From Pleionea sediminis (GTDB lineage: Bacteria; Pseudomonadota; Gammaproteobacteria; Enterobacterales; Kangiellaceae): DNA of 64,000 bases. Position numbers and translations under genes: made by a program. How positions within the stretch are numbered: the stretch's first letter is position 1; every line of letters begins with the position of its first letter. Shown one piece after another: positions 35,094 through 45,023 of the stretch. The notes under the pieces are model-generated. The model was not told the origin of the DNA, searched no databases, and saw only the letters and a program-made list of their open reading frames with translations. Location of the stretch: positions 186,001-250,000 of the forward strand of contig NZ_SUNB01000002.1 in assembly GCF_007570825.1 (NCBI RefSeq), in the 5' to 3' direction.

Positions 35094-36422
35094 ATGAGTA
35101 TCATGAATCGGCTGATTTTGCTTTTGTTAGTAAGCTGGATCACTTTATTCTCGGGCGCAAGCGAAAAAAATGACACCGTTATTGTACTTAATGTTCATGG
35201 CGCAATAGGCCCGGCAACTGCCGACTATATTCAAAAAGGGCTCTTAAAAGCCAATCATTTTTCAGCGAGTTTGGTCGTGTTAAAAATGGATACACCTGGC
35301 GGCCTCGATTTCTCGATGAGAGATATCATTCAATCCATTTTAGATTCTAATGTCCCTGTCGCCACTTACGTTTCTCCCAGTGGTGCTCGAGCGGCCAGTG
35401 CAGGCACTTACATTCTTTACGCCAGCCATGTCGCTGCCATGGCACCTGCTACCAATTTAGGTTCGGCAACCCCCGTCTCTATCGGTAGCAATCCTGTCAA
35501 TCCAGACGAGAAATCTGAGGAGAAAGAAACCAAACCCGACAATATGCGTCAAAAAGTCGTTAACGATGCGATTGGCTATATTCGAGGTTTAGCGCAATTG
35601 CGTAATCGAAATGAAGAATGGGCGATAAAAGCGGTTCAAGAAGCAGCCAATTTACCCGCTAACGACGCTTTAGAAAAAAAGGTCATCGACTTAATAGCTC
35701 CCAACATCAAATCACTAATGGAACAAGTCGATGGTCGAGCAGTCACTGTGCAAGAGAAAACACACACAATAAAACTTAGCAATCCAGTATTAGTCACTTA
35801 TGAGCCCGACTGGAAAAATGAAATCTTATCCGTCATCACAAGCCCAAACGTTGCTTATATACTTCTGATGGTTGGTATTTGGGGCATCATTCTTGAGTTT
35901 TATCAACCGGGCGGGTTTGTTGCTGGAATAACTGGCGCGATATGTTTATTTATAGCCGCTTATGCACTTCAGATGCTACCCATTAATTATGCGGCAGCCG
36001 GTCTCATTTTATTGGGCATTGGTTTAATCATTGCTGAAGCTTACGCGCCCAGTTTCGGTGCATTAGGATTGGGAGGATTGATCGCATTAATCGTCGGTTC
36101 ATTTTTATTGATCGATACCGAAATGCCCTATTATCAAATATCGACAGCACTCATTATTGGTTTCGGGTTCGCAACAGGATTAATTACAGCGGGTATCATT
36201 TATCTCGCACTTCGATCAACCAAACAACCCTTAGTGAGTGGCGTTGATGAGCTATTGTCTTCCGAAGCCAGTGCGGTCGAAAGTTTTACTGGTAAAGGTC
36301 GCGTTTATTTAAGAGGAGAAATTTGGCAAGCAGTGAGCCAAACTCCAATTACCAAAGGACAAGCACTCAAAGTCGTATCTGTTGATGGCTTAACCGTAAC
36401 CGTAACTCCTAAGGAGAATTAA
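35094..36422 (+). CDS. NfeD family membrane protease (long form)
   Basis: A 442-residue protein. A signal sequence leads to a ClpP-like serine protease domain (about 27-230: KMDTPGG, and SPSGARAASAGT with the presumed nucleophile Ser102), then four or five membrane segments (about 245-385) and a C-terminal OB-fold NfeD domain (about 390-442: GKGRVYLRGEIWQAVS). The long form works with a stomatin partner, and the slipin gene follows with the GTG start immediately after the stop. ATG 35094 is used here, but ATG 35103 is equally possible. Confidence 0.93.
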   Translation: MSIMNRLILLLLVSWITLFSGASEKNDTVIVLNVHGAIGPATADYIQKGLLKANHFSASLVVLKMDTPGGLDFSMRDIIQSILDSNVPVATYVSPSGARAASAGTYILYASHVAAMAPATNLGSATPVSIGSNPVNPDEKSEEKETKPDNMRQKVVNDAIGYIRGLAQLRNRNEEWAIKAVQEAANLPANDALEKKVIDLIAPNIKSLMEQVDGRAVTVQEKTHTIKLSNPVLVTYEPDWKNEILSVITSPNVAYILLMVGIWGIILEFYQPGGFVAGITGAICLFIAAYALQMLPINYAAAGLILLGIGLIIAEAYAPSFGALGLGGLIALIVGSFLLIDTEMPYYQISTALIIGFGFATGLITAGIIYLALRSTKQPLVSGVDELLSSEASAVESFTGKGRVYLRGEIWQAVSQTPITKGQALKVVSVDGLTVTVTPKEN

Positions 36423-37163
36423 GTGGCTACACAAGCATTTTTTATTATTGCAGGTATCTTTCTTGTTATTTTGTTCAGTGCATTTCGTATTCTACGAGAG
36501 TACGAGCGTGGTGTAATCTTTATGCTCGGTCGCTTTTATAAAGTGAAAGGACCGGGACTCATCATTGTTATCCCCGTTCTGCAACAAATGGTCAAAGTCG
36601 ATATGCGTACCGTTGTTATGGACGTACCCACACAAGATGTTATCTCTCAAGATAACGTGTCAGTCAAGGTAAATGCCGTTCTTTATTTTCGCGTCATCGA
36701 TTCACAAAAGGCTATCATCAACGTTGAAAACTTTTTTGACGCTACCAGCCAACTCGCACAAACGACGTTGCGCTCCGTTTTAGGACAACACGAACTGGAC
36801 GAAATGCTCGCGTCTCGAGACAAGCTCAATGAAGACATACAAAATATTCTTGATAAACAAACGGATGGCTGGGGAATTAAAGTATCGAACGTCGAAATTA
36901 AGCACGTCGATCTTGATGAAAGTATGATTCGTGCAATTGCAAAACAAGCAGAAGCTGAACGAGAACGGCGTGCCAAGGTAATTCATGCTGAAGGCGAACT
37001 GCAGGCTTCAGAAAAACTTTTAGAAGCCGCAAAAAAACTGTCACAACAGCAAGAAGCAATTCAGTTAAGATATTTAAGCACACTATCATCTATTGCTGGT
37101 GACAAAACATCAACGATTGTCTTTCCATTGCCAATCGATATTATGAACAAACTATCAAAATAA
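36423..37163 (+). CDS. Slipin (stomatin/SPFH family protein)
   Basis: A 246-residue protein with an N-terminal membrane hairpin or anchor (about 4-22) and an SPFH domain ([40 protein letters not shown]) followed by a helical region. It probably forms oligomers in the membrane and is the substrate or partner of the NfeD protease encoded immediately upstream. The start is GTG 36423 with AAGGAG about six bases upstream, and it abuts the nfeD stop codon. Confidence 0.94.
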   Translation: MATQAFFIIAGIFLVILFSAFRILREYERGVIFMLGRFYKVKGPGLIIVIPVLQQMVKVDMRTVVMDVPTQDVISQDNVSVKVNAVLYFRVIDSQKAIINVENFFDATSQLAQTTLRSVLGQHELDEMLASRDKLNEDIQNILDKQTDGWGIKVSNVEIKHVDLDESMIRAIAKQAEAERERRAKVIHAEGELQASEKLLEAAKKLSQQQEAIQLRYLSTLSSIAGDKTSTIVFPLPIDIMNKLSK

Positions 37164-37189
37164 CTTTTTATTGAGTAGCCTCTTCTGGA

Positions 37190-37225
37190 AAAGGGCCTGT
37201 CAGTACTGATAGGCTCTTTATTTGG
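37190..37225 (+). terminator. Rho-independent terminator after the nfeD-slipin operon
   Basis: A 14-bp stem with two G-U wobbles (AAAGGGCCTGTCAG paired with CTGATAGGCTCTTT) and a short T-rich tail (TTTATTT) lies 26 bp after the slipin stop. It also faces the convergent Na/Pi transporter gene. Confidence 0.8.
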
Positions 37226-37257
37226 AAATTTGATTGAACGATTTCACAGCTTTGTAA

Positions 37258-38940
37258 TTAATTGATTTGACGATTACTCAATTTATCATTTAACTCAGCA
37301 TCTCCATCCTTAATATCAGCAACATCAATTTCTCCTTCACCTATCTTGTCTATCGTTTCTGTTTCTAACTCAAGTTTTTTTAATAGTCGTGTCGCTTTTA
37401 ACCACTGCTGAGTCATTCTTAATTGCTTAGCTAGAAACTCTAGCGCATTGGCTAAACCATGAAATGAAATATTTCCTGCGACTGATTCAGATAATAAACT
37501 CGCTTTTGCTTCATCGTGTTTACTTTGAGATTCTCGTAAACTGTGCTCGACATCCAGCGAATATGGCCGATTAAATACGCTTATAATAAAAGACTCAAAG
37601 CTCTTGGTACTATTCAGTTCAGAAACTCCGAGCTCGCTCAGTTGCTTTTTTTGTTCACTGGTTAACACAAGGTTATTAGCACAACTCAATAAATATTCAT
37701 CCACTCGCATGAGTATGAGCAACTGACTTGCTGTTTCTTGAGAAATGGTGTTTCTTTCGATGTGCACAATAAACCGAGATATTTCAGCCGATAAATGCTT
37801 TATAATTTCTTGCTGACTATAAACATAAGGTAAAGCAATCTTTTCTTTTGAACTACAAACATTTGTCAGTTCTAATACTCGCTTTGCCATTGAGCGAAGC
37901 TCTAAAATCAAAGCATTAACGGCAAGTACTGGTGTATTAACCAATGTTTTATCAAGATACTTCAATTTGGAGGGCTCAGATTGATAACTCACAAATCGAG
38001 ACTCCAAAAAATTGGCTAATCGATTGTTCACCGGCAAAATAATTAATACTCCAAGAATATTAAAGACGGTATGGAATAGTGCTAACGCAACACTTGGCTC
38101 AGTCGATAAATAAAATAACTGACTAAAACCATGTATAAACATAAACATGACTGGAAATAACAATAAGGCAATCATACCCGTAGAAACATTAAAAAGTACT
38201 TGAGCGAGAGCCACTCGTTTTGCATTGGGTGTTGCACCGATCGTCGCAATAATAGCGGTTGATGTCGTTCCAACATTGGCGCCAATCACCATCGAAGCAG
38301 CAGCATCAATATGAATAACTCCCGCTGTTGATGCTGTAATAGTCAACGCAATGGACGCACTCGATGACTGAGTAACCACCGTCATCACAATGCCAACGAA
38401 AAGAAACATTAACACACCTTGAAAACCATCAGCAGAAACTTGCGATAACTCAAAATTTACCGCTAATGTTTCAAACGCTCCTTTTAATATATCAATGCCT
38501 AAAAAGAATAATCCAAAACCAGCAATGGCCAATCCAATGGAAGGAAACTTCCCCTCCTTATTCACCATCCTGATAAACATGCCAATACCAATTAACGGTA
38601 AAGCAATCGCGTGTATATCAACTTTTAATCCCGTTAAAACAACAAGCCAACCGGTAATCGTTGTTCCAACATTAGAACCATAAACAACCCCCAGCGCTTG
38701 CCTGACAGTCAACAAGCCAGCATTAACAAAGCCAATCGTCGCTACCGTTACCGCACTAGAAGATTGAACAATTGCCGTCATTAAAAAGCCAGAAAACACT
38801 CCCCGCCTTGCAGAGCTAGTCCAAACAGCGAGTAAGGCTCTTAGTGATGATCCTGCCGCTTGCTTTAGGCCATCTGTCATCATACTCACAGCTAGAATAA
38901 AAACGCCGAGCCCACCAATAACCGCTATCAATGTACTCAT
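37258..38940 (-). CDS. Na/Pi cotransporter family protein with PhoU-like tail
   Basis: A 560-residue inner-membrane protein. Its N-terminal half has two inverted transporter repeats, each with the QSSSA motif (IVQSSSAVTVATI about 57, VTQSSSASIALTI about 190) and SNVGTT/ANVGTT loops. This is typical of the NptA/YjbB sodium-phosphate cotransporters. The C-terminal part (about 330-530) is helical and PhoU-like. It probably moves phosphate with sodium. It is transcribed alone. Confidence 0.92.
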   Translation of the reverse strand: MSTLIAVIGGLGVFILAVSMMTDGLKQAAGSSLRALLAVWTSSARRGVFSGFLMTAIVQSSSAVTVATIGFVNAGLLTVRQALGVVYGSNVGTTITGWLVVLTGLKVDIHAIALPLIGIGMFIRMVNKEGKFPSIGLAIAGFGLFFLGIDILKGAFETLAVNFELSQVSADGFQGVLMFLFVGIVMTVVTQSSSASIALTITASTAGVIHIDAAASMVIGANVGTTSTAIIATIGATPNAKRVALAQVLFNVSTGMIALLLFPVMFMFIHGFSQLFYLSTEPSVALALFHTVFNILGVLIILPVNNRLANFLESRFVSYQSEPSKLKYLDKTLVNTPVLAVNALILELRSMAKRVLELTNVCSSKEKIALPYVYSQQEIIKHLSAEISRFIVHIERNTISQETASQLLILMRVDEYLLSCANNLVLTSEQKKQLSELGVSELNSTKSFESFIISVFNRPYSLDVEHSLRESQSKHDEAKASLLSESVAGNISFHGLANALEFLAKQLRMTQQWLKATRLLKKLELETETIDKIGEGEIDVADIKDGDAELNDKLSNRQIN

Positions 38941-39233
38941 ATCAAAAAATTAGACACCTTTGATCACACCCCACAGTATAAATTGAAAAACAGAGGTAAC
39001 ATCGTCAAGTCAATGCAGTAAAACTTAATCTCTACTTATAAATGTAGTCGATATCAAGTCAAAAAGAGTCGCAAAAAGAGGAAGTAATTAACAAAGATTA
39101 GCTTTAACCAGCAGGAATATTAAAGTTAACCAAAAAACTAATTAACAATCATCAGTTTATTGGCGCTCTCAAATTTTTCCTTGATTTTTATTGGTTATGA
39201 CACTCAAAAATTAAAGCCGAATGACTCAATGAA

Positions 39234-40445
39234 TCAATAAATTGCTAGGAATGTTCTTAATACACCGACTATAACTGATATCAATAATAGATAAATCAAT
39301 GGGACTTTATTCTTTCTCAATAATAGCAATCCTATAATTGCAATTAACAAATCAAAAGAATCATCCACCGCATTGACTAGTATGGGTTGATAAAAGGCTG
39401 CAGCCAAAAGACCGACAACTGCCGCGTTAATTCCATTGATTGCTCCTGCAATTAATGGCTTTTTCGACCATTCTTTCCATTGATGCCTTACTCCAAGAAT
39501 CAACAGAAAGCCCGGTAAAAAAATAGCCAGTGTTGCAACCAAAGCACCAATCCATGGATTATCAACATGAACAATCGCTCCTAAATAGGTAGCTAGAGTA
39601 AACATTGGACCGGGAACACCCTGAGCTGCTGCGTACCCCGTAATAAATTGCTCTGAAGAAATCGTATCGCCCATACTTTGTTGCAGCAATGGAAGCACAA
39701 CATGTCCACCGCCAAACACCAAGCTCCCCGATTGATAAAACTGAGAGAATATTGAAAGAAGCTGAGGATAGTCGAAAGCGAGAGAAATTAAACTGAAGGA
39801 AAATAAAATAAGGAATAAAACCAGCCAAAGTTTTGAACTCAGATAAGCATTCTTCGTTATCAAACCACTCTTTGCGTTAATTCGTTCGTCTACTGAACGC
39901 GACGATCCAACTTTTGGTTGAGCCCAAATCGCTCCAACACCTGCCATTAGGAGAAGCAAGAGCAATTGAATCCATAAACTGGGAAACAGAAGTAATGCCG
40001 CAGTCGTTACAATGGTCAAACCAATTAACAAACGCGTTTGACAAAATGTTCTCGCCATTGATATTACGGCGTCAGCCACAACGATCACTGCTAATAATTT
40101 TAAGCCACTAACGACCCCAGTATAAATTGAACTATCCGTAAAGTGAGACTGATAAACAGCCAATATCGCCATTAAAATAAATGAAGGTAAAGTAAACCCT
40201 AAGAATGCGAGAATACCTCCAGCCAAACCACCGCGATGCAGTCCAATAGCAAATCCTGTTTGACTCGATCCTGGCCCAGGTAATATCTGACTTAAAGCAA
40301 CAATCTGAGAGTAATCATCTTCAGATAACCACTTAAGCTCTTGGACAAATAACTTATGAAAATACCCAAGATGTGCTGCCGGCCCGCCGAAACTTGTGCA
40401 GCCTAAAATTAAAAAGCGAGAGAATATTGAGAAGTAGATTTGCAT
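39234..40445 (-). CDS. chrA: Chromate transporter ChrA family (two-domain form)
   Basis: A 403-residue polytopic protein of the CHR family in the long form, made of two homologous halves (about 1-190 and 205-403). Motifs include LGCTSFGGPAAHLGYF, the LSQILPGPGSSQTGFAIG loop and the second-half FGGGHVVLPLL and AAQGVPGPMFTLATYLGA segments. Members export chromate, but not every homologue has been tested. The gene stands alone, flanked by intergenic stretches of about 0.2-0.3 kb. Confidence 0.92.
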   Translation of the reverse strand: MQIYFSIFSRFLILGCTSFGGPAAHLGYFHKLFVQELKWLSEDDYSQIVALSQILPGPGSSQTGFAIGLHRGGLAGGILAFLGFTLPSFILMAILAVYQSHFTDSSIYTGVVSGLKLLAVIVVADAVISMARTFCQTRLLIGLTIVTTAALLLFPSLWIQLLLLLLMAGVGAIWAQPKVGSSRSVDERINAKSGLITKNAYLSSKLWLVLFLILFSFSLISLAFDYPQLLSIFSQFYQSGSLVFGGGHVVLPLLQQSMGDTISSEQFITGYAAAQGVPGPMFTLATYLGAIVHVDNPWIGALVATLAIFLPGFLLILGVRHQWKEWSKKPLIAGAINGINAAVVGLLAAAFYQPILVNAVDDSFDLLIAIIGLLLLRKNKVPLIYLLLISVIVGVLRTFLAIY

Positions 40446-40577
40446 AGTTATTTTTATTTTAAGGACAATGCTGAGAAGCGATAAATAGTTTTAACCTATT
40501 TTAAATCCATTCATAAAAATAAAAAACACAATTCATGAAACCAGTCCCTAAATTCAAATGAAACTTTTAAGACAAAT

Positions 40578-40609
40578 AACAGCTCAGCTATCAAACATAC
40601 TGAGCTGTT
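40578..40609 (-). terminator. Hairpin downstream of the metzincin-like gene
   Basis: AACAGCTCAG and CTGAGCTGTT form a perfect 10-bp stem with a 12-nt loop, 21 bp beyond the stop of the gene at 40631. The minus-strand tail is T-rich but short (TTATTTG). Confidence 0.65.
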
Positions 40610-40630
40610 TAAGAAGACTAGAAGTAATAA

Positions 40631-41458
40631 TTAGTGCTGATGTTTGTGAGCTTCCTCATCAACCCAACGAACATGGGTGATATGACGAATACCATTCGCG
40701 TCAACTCGAATAAATGTCTCTAAATTACCGCGACGACCTAAGGAAACACCCCAACCAATAGCACTATTGTTGCCAAGCTCACCTTTATTACATCCTTTTC
40801 CGGGAGGTGAGTTACAACCGCCATCACCTCCGTCACCGCCGTCTCCACCATCATTACCGCCAGAGGAATAAGAGTTATAACTATCAGTATGTTGATACAT
40901 GGTTTCTAACTGTTCGTAATCGTGCGCATTGGGATATTCGTACGGAGGATCTTGATAATCCATACAGGAAAACAACGATTGATTATCGAAAATCTCATCC
41001 TGATGACCGAGCCCAACATTATGACCCAACTCCTGACAAGTAACGCTTAACTTCCAATTGTCTGAGTTGTAATAATCCCAACTAAAGTAGGTGTCGTTCA
41101 TTTTTGTATAACCCGAAATAATATGACCATTCGAGTCTAAAGAGATGCCGGCAATCCCGAGCCAACCTGTTTGGCCATACTCCAAGTTACAAATACGAAT
41201 TTGCCCATCAGGTGCGCGACACTGTCGACGATCCTTCTTACTGGTTGAACCACTTGCTTCAGTCATATTAAGTACTGCAGAGTTCGACCAATCGGCAACA
41301 GCCTGTGTCACAAAGGGATCCCAGTCATTTGTGGTACTATTAACAACAATTAGATCGAAAGAAGATGTGGTTCGAGCCCAATGATAGGAACTCCATGAGT
41401 GATCGGCAATTGTCGGAAGACTCGCGAAAAAAGCGACCAAAAGAAATTTAGACTTCAT
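40631..41458 (-). CDS. Secreted metzincin-like protein with altered zinc motif
   Basis: A 275-residue secreted protein. A signal peptide (about 1-18, TIADHS) precedes a domain that resembles matrixin-type metalloproteases. The zinc motif reads QELGHNVGLGH (Gln142, Glu143, His146, His152), so the first of three His ligands of HExxHxxGxxH is Gln, and CMDYQDP later is a Met-turn candidate. A glycine-rich (GGDGG) linker and a tail ending in HKHQH follow. Zinc binding and activity are uncertain. The ATG at 41458 has an AGGAGG site and replaces a longer reading from 41476. Confidence 0.75.
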   Translation of the reverse strand: MKSKFLLVAFFASLPTIADHSWSSYHWARTTSSFDLIVVNSTTNDWDPFVTQAVADWSNSAVLNMTEASGSTSKKDRRQCRAPDGQIRICNLEYGQTGWLGIAGISLDSNGHIISGYTKMNDTYFSWDYYNSDNWKLSVTCQELGHNVGLGHQDEIFDNQSLFSCMDYQDPPYEYPNAHDYEQLETMYQHTDSYNSYSSGGNDGGDGGDGGDGGCNSPPGKGCNKGELGNNSAIGWGVSLGRRGNLETFIRVDANGIRHITHVRWVDEEAHKHQH

Positions 41459-41663
41459 ATTTAACCTCCTGTACAACAGTATGATGTCTTTATTTCATTC
41501 TAGGATATTCACTGGCAATTCGTCATTTCCTGTTGAGTGTATTTTGGTATTAACGAATCAATGGTTGTTCGTTATGAATATAAAGGCTCATTCATGTTAA
41601 TCCATTATCATCAGCGAACCGAAAGTAATTTCACAATTGGGATAGTACAGCATTCAGATCAGT

Positions 41664-42260
41664 TTATTTTCGCGTATTAATATCTAGATAACGACTCAAT
41701 CTTAAAGGTTCATGACTTCCCTTCACATACACCTCTGCCCTAATGGTGAACTCCCCCCAAGCCGCAGTACGCAATTCAAAATTGGATTTAGAATCAGTCA
41801 CTTCTCGTACAGGATTCCGGAAAGTTTTATGCAAAAAATAAACAACCTTCTCAACTTGCGACAATGCTTTCGTGTTGTAAGGATCGAGAGAAACGACGAT
41901 GCGATAATAATCTCGTCCATTTTTGACTTTTAAAAATCGCGAGGTGTGAACTAATTGTAATTTTTCAATCGGATTATTATCGATGCTTTGTTCAATTTTC
42001 TGCTCTTTCTCAATTAACTCTGGAGCAGCCGATACTTCAACACCATCATCAATCATTTCTTCCGGCTCAGGATCATCCGGTAACTGTGGCGCCGATCCTA
42101 AATTGATACCGCCAGGTCCAACATTGAATGGACTTCCTTTTTCAATGCGCACTTTTACAGCCTCTAGAATTTCGTCAAACCGACTGCGAAATTTATAAAT
42201 AACAACAGTGATAAAAATAGGCCAGATAAGCGATTGCATTAATGGTATCCATTCTTTCAC
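41664..42260 (-). CDS. Membrane-anchored prokaryotic YEATS-domain protein
   Basis: About 198 residues. One N-terminal membrane segment (about 6-22, LIWPIFITVVIY) leads to an acidic, low-complexity linker (to about 105) and a C-terminal pYEATS-type domain: VEKVVYFLHKTFRNP, then FELRTAAWGEFTIRAEVYV. The latter motifs are those of the prokaryotic YEATS family, which Aravind and colleagues linked to signalling and conflict systems. The likely start is GTG 42260, since GGAGG stands five bases upstream. An ATG at 42272 would include that site. No partner gene from a conflict system is next to it. Confidence 0.7.
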   Translation of the reverse strand: MKEWIPLMQSLIWPIFITVVIYKFRSRFDEILEAVKVRIEKGSPFNVGPGGINLGSAPQLPDDPEPEEMIDDGVEVSAAPELIEKEQKIEQSIDNNPIEKLQLVHTSRFLKVKNGRDYYRIVVSLDPYNTKALSQVEKVVYFLHKTFRNPVREVTDSKSNFELRTAAWGEFTIRAEVYVKGSHEPLRLSRYLDINTRK

Positions 42261-42409
42261 AGCAACCTCCATTTAACGATTGGTGTTTTTTAAAATAAGA
42301 TACTTTGTATTTGTCAATCTCTCAAGCAATTACCAAAAAAGTGATTCAAAACAGTTCTTTTAATCGCACTTACCAATGTTTATCCATTCGTCTGCTTCAA
42401 TTAATAAAA

Positions 42410-43489
42410 TTATTGATACGCTTTTGCACGCAACCAATGATCACACATAACCAATGCCGCCATCGCTTCAACGATCGGCACGGCGCGTGGTAAGACACAA
42501 GGATCGTGTCGCCCTTTTGCTTTAAACGTCGTTGGATTTCCTTCGACATCAACAGTATTTTGATCTTGAATAATTGTCGCGGTCGGTTTAAAAGCTACGC
42601 GAAAAATAATGGGCATACCATTGCTAATACCACCTTGTACTCCGCCAGAAAAATTCGATGATGTTTTAACGTTGCCGTTATCATTGATGAAAGGATCATT
42701 ATGCTGCGAACCCAACAGTTGAGTGCCTGCAAATCCACTTCCAATTTCAAATCCTTTACTGGCATTTATGCTTAGCATAGCTTTCGCCAAATCGGCTTCC
42801 AGCTTATCAAATATCGGCTCTCCAAAACCCACAGGAACTTGTTTAATCACACACTCGACAACACCGCCGGTTGAATCGCCTAGTTTGCGCACCTGCTCAA
42901 TATGCTTAATCATTTGCTCTGCCACCGTAGCATCGGGGCAACGTACTGGATTTGCTTCAACAGACGCTAAAGTTACATCAAGCGGATCACAATGGGTTTC
43001 CAGCTCACCAATTGATCTCACGAAACTAATAATCTCCAGTCCACATGCTTCTTTTAATAATTTTTGTGCAATGGCACCTGCTGCTACCGTTGGTGCAGTC
43101 ACACGAGCCGAACTACGGCCACCGCCGGCCACATCACGAATGCCGTATTTTTGCTGGTAAGTAAAATCAGCATGACTGGGGCGATAAAGCTTAGCCATTT
43201 CGGAATAATCTTTGGAACGTTGATCGGTATTATGTATGATTAAACTTATGGGTGTACCTGTCGTTTTACCTTCAATAGTTCCCGACAAAATTTCAATACG
43301 ATCGGCTTCTTTTCGTTGTGTCACAATTTTACTTTGGCCTGGACGACGACGATCTAACGCCGGCTGAAGATCATTTTCAGATAACTCCAATCCAGCGGGA
43401 CAACCTTCAACTACACCACCGATGGCTTTTCCATGCGACTCACCCCAGTTAGTAAATCGAAATAATTGACCAAACGTGTCACCTGCCAT
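42410..43489 (-). CDS. aroC: Chorismate synthase
   Basis: A 359-residue enzyme that makes chorismate from EPSP, using reduced [23 protein letters not shown] is the classic opening, and [11 protein letters not shown] and [12 protein letters not shown] also match the family. ATG 43489 is preferred over the longer in-frame reading from 43594: AGGAAA lies about nine bases upstream and the family starts at this Met. It follows aroA by 61 bp in the same direction, so the final two steps to chorismate are co-encoded. Confidence 0.96.
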   Translation of the reverse strand: MAGDTFGQLFRFTNWGESHGKAIGGVVEGCPAGLELSENDLQPALDRRRPGQSKIVTQRKEADRIEILSGTIEGKTTGTPISLIIHNTDQRSKDYSEMAKLYRPSHADFTYQQKYGIRDVAGGGRSSARVTAPTVAAGAIAQKLLKEACGLEIISFVRSIGELETHCDPLDVTLASVEANPVRCPDATVAEQMIKHIEQVRKLGDSTGGVVECVIKQVPVGFGEPIFDKLEADLAKAMLSINASKGFEIGSGFAGTQLLGSQHNDPFINDNGNVKTSSNFSGGVQGGISNGMPIIFRVAFKPTATIIQDQNTVDVEGNPTTFKAKGRHDPCVLPRAVPIVEAMAALVMCDHWLRAKAYQ

Positions 43490-43550
43490 ACTAAATATTT
43501 CCTGACTTAAAGTGTTTTTATAAAATGTTTTATAGCTGCCAACCAGCAAA

Positions 43551-44819
43551 CTAAAGAATCGTTGAATCAATACCAATTTCGGCCAACTTGTCAAAGTAGT
43601 TGGGAAAGGATTTACTCACCACATTGGCATCATTGATTATAACATTTGGAATGCGACTGCCCACTAACGCTAAACTCATCGCCATTCGATGATCGTCATA
43701 AGTATCAACATCAGTTCCTGATAATTGAGCTCCACCCGTTACAGCCAAATAATCGGAGCCAAATTCGACATTTGCTCCCAGTTTTTGCAATTCTGTCGCG
43801 GTGTCAACGATACGGTCCGACTCTTTATACGCCAGATGTGCAATATTACGCATAATTGTAGTGCCTTCAGCAAAACAAGCGACAGCCGCCATAGTTTGAA
43901 CCACATCAGGCATTTCGCCCATGTCATAATCGACGGCAATTAATGATCCAAGTCGACTCACTGATAACGATTCACCTTTTCGCTCAATCAAACATCCCAT
44001 CGCTTCTAGCACCTTACAAAACTGAGCCTCACCTTGTAGCGAATCAAAATCGAAGGTTTCTAGTGCTATTCGACCACCGTTGATAGCGGCAGCGGCCATA
44101 AAATAAGAACTACTCACAGGATCGGGAGGAATAATCAGAGACTTGCCTTGATACGATGATTGCTTTTCAATCCGATATTGCCTTCCTTCTTTATTCACTC
44201 GAATACCAAATTGACGCATTAAGTCCACTGTCATATCAATGTACTGAGTCGAAACTTCTTCACCCACAAGCTCTAACACAAACTCGTGATTTAATCGTGG
44301 CGCCATTAAAAGTAGTGCGCTGATGTATTGACTACTTTTACTCCCATCAACCTTACAGTGATAATTTGTAACCGGACCAGTGATATTGGCGGGCAATTGG
44401 CCATTCGGCGAATCTATCGCAACGCCCAATTGCTCTAGTGCATCAAATAGTTCAGCCATGGGTCGACTGTTCATCTTCTCAGAGCCAACAACTCTGACCA
44501 AATGACTTTCAAGAGCGGCTACAGCAGTAACAAAGCGTGAAAAAGTGCCGCTATGAGCGGTAAAAACCTCGGTTGGTCGGTTGAGTGCGTGACTTCTTGG
44601 CTGAGACATAACCGAATCGCCTGAGCGCTCCAGGTGATATTTTAGACGTGATAATCCGTCGATTGCAGCATTAATATCGTCATTGTCGACAACATTGCTC
44701 AATCGAACATCATTTTCTGCCAAAGCAGCAATAACCACTAACCGGTTAGCAAGATACTTGCTACCTGGTAGCGTTAAAGAAGCATCTATTTGATTGGTAG
44801 GTTCAATTCTTCTTTTCAT
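43551..44819 (-). CDS. aroA: 3-phosphoshikimate 1-carboxyvinyltransferase
   Basis: A 422-residue EPSP synthase, joining PEP to shikimate-3-phosphate. The core signatures are recognisable but divergent: [11 protein letters not shown] for the usual PGSKSxSNR, and AHSGTFSRF in place of the common GNAGTAMR loop. The C-terminal KESDRI motif is normal. ATG 44819 is chosen, with AAGGTG upstream, since the in-frame TTG 44849 adds residues before the normal MKRRIEP start. It lies upstream of aroC and is divergent from the his operon. Confidence 0.92.
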   Translation of the reverse strand: MKRRIEPTNQIDASLTLPGSKYLANRLVVIAALAENDVRLSNVVDNDDINAAIDGLSRLKYHLERSGDSVMSQPRSHALNRPTEVFTAHSGTFSRFVTAVAALESHLVRVVGSEKMNSRPMAELFDALEQLGVAIDSPNGQLPANITGPVTNYHCKVDGSKSSQYISALLLMAPRLNHEFVLELVGEEVSTQYIDMTVDLMRQFGIRVNKEGRQYRIEKQSSYQGKSLIIPPDPVSSSYFMAAAAINGGRIALETFDFDSLQGEAQFCKVLEAMGCLIERKGESLSVSRLGSLIAVDYDMGEMPDVVQTMAAVACFAEGTTIMRNIAHLAYKESDRIVDTATELQKLGANVEFGSDYLAVTGGAQLSGTDVDTYDDHRMAMSLALVGSRIPNVIINDANVVSKSFPNYFDKLAEIGIDSTIL

Positions 44820-44925
44820 TCGCAAAGAGACACCTTTATGTATATACAACCATCACTAAAAAACCTATGAATTATATCTCAACAAAGACCAAGACCGCTA
44901 TTTTAATAGGTTTACAATAAAACAG

Positions 44926-44955
44926 TTGACAAACAAGAGCCCAAAATGGCACTAT
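44926..44955 (+). promoter_or_regulatory. Candidate his operon promoter
   Basis: TTGACA (44926-44931) and CACTAT (44950-44955) are 18 bp apart, and the latter is preceded by TGG, which resembles an extended -10. Transcription would then begin at about 44962, so the leader peptide would be leaderless or nearly so. The match is partial and no alternative with the usual spacing was found. Confidence 0.4.
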
Positions 44956-44962
44956 ACAACCC

Positions 44963-45019
44963 ATGAAAACGACAGACGTAGCAATCACACATTCTCATCA
45001 CCATCATCCTTTCGGGTGA
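44963..45019 (+). CDS. hisL: His operon leader peptide
   Basis: An 18-codon open frame, ATG to TGA, with five His codons among residues 10 to 15 (MKTTDVAITHSHHHHPFG). It is too short for standard ORF finding. It ends 42 bases before the attenuator stem and 121 bases before hisG. Cis-acting translation of this peptide would sense charged tRNA-His. Ribosomes stalled on the run of His codons would block the left side of a 1:2 hairpin (44999-45005 with 45018-45024). Confidence 0.9.
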   Translation: MKTTDVAITHSHHHHPFG

Positions 45020-45023
45020 CGGT

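Noticed and set aside
36683-36986. Minus-strand open frames opposite the slipin gene
   Set aside because: They overlap a well-supported SPFH gene and have no start signals or recognisable domains.
38941-39233. A possible small gene or RNA in the 293-bp gap between the Na/Pi transporter and chrA
   Set aside because: No open frame with a ribosome-binding site and no stable hairpin with a T tract were seen.
43490-43594. 35-residue N-terminal extension of chorismate synthase
   Set aside because: The family begins at MAGDTFGQ, and an AGGAAA site precedes that Met; the upstream in-frame codons have no supporting site.
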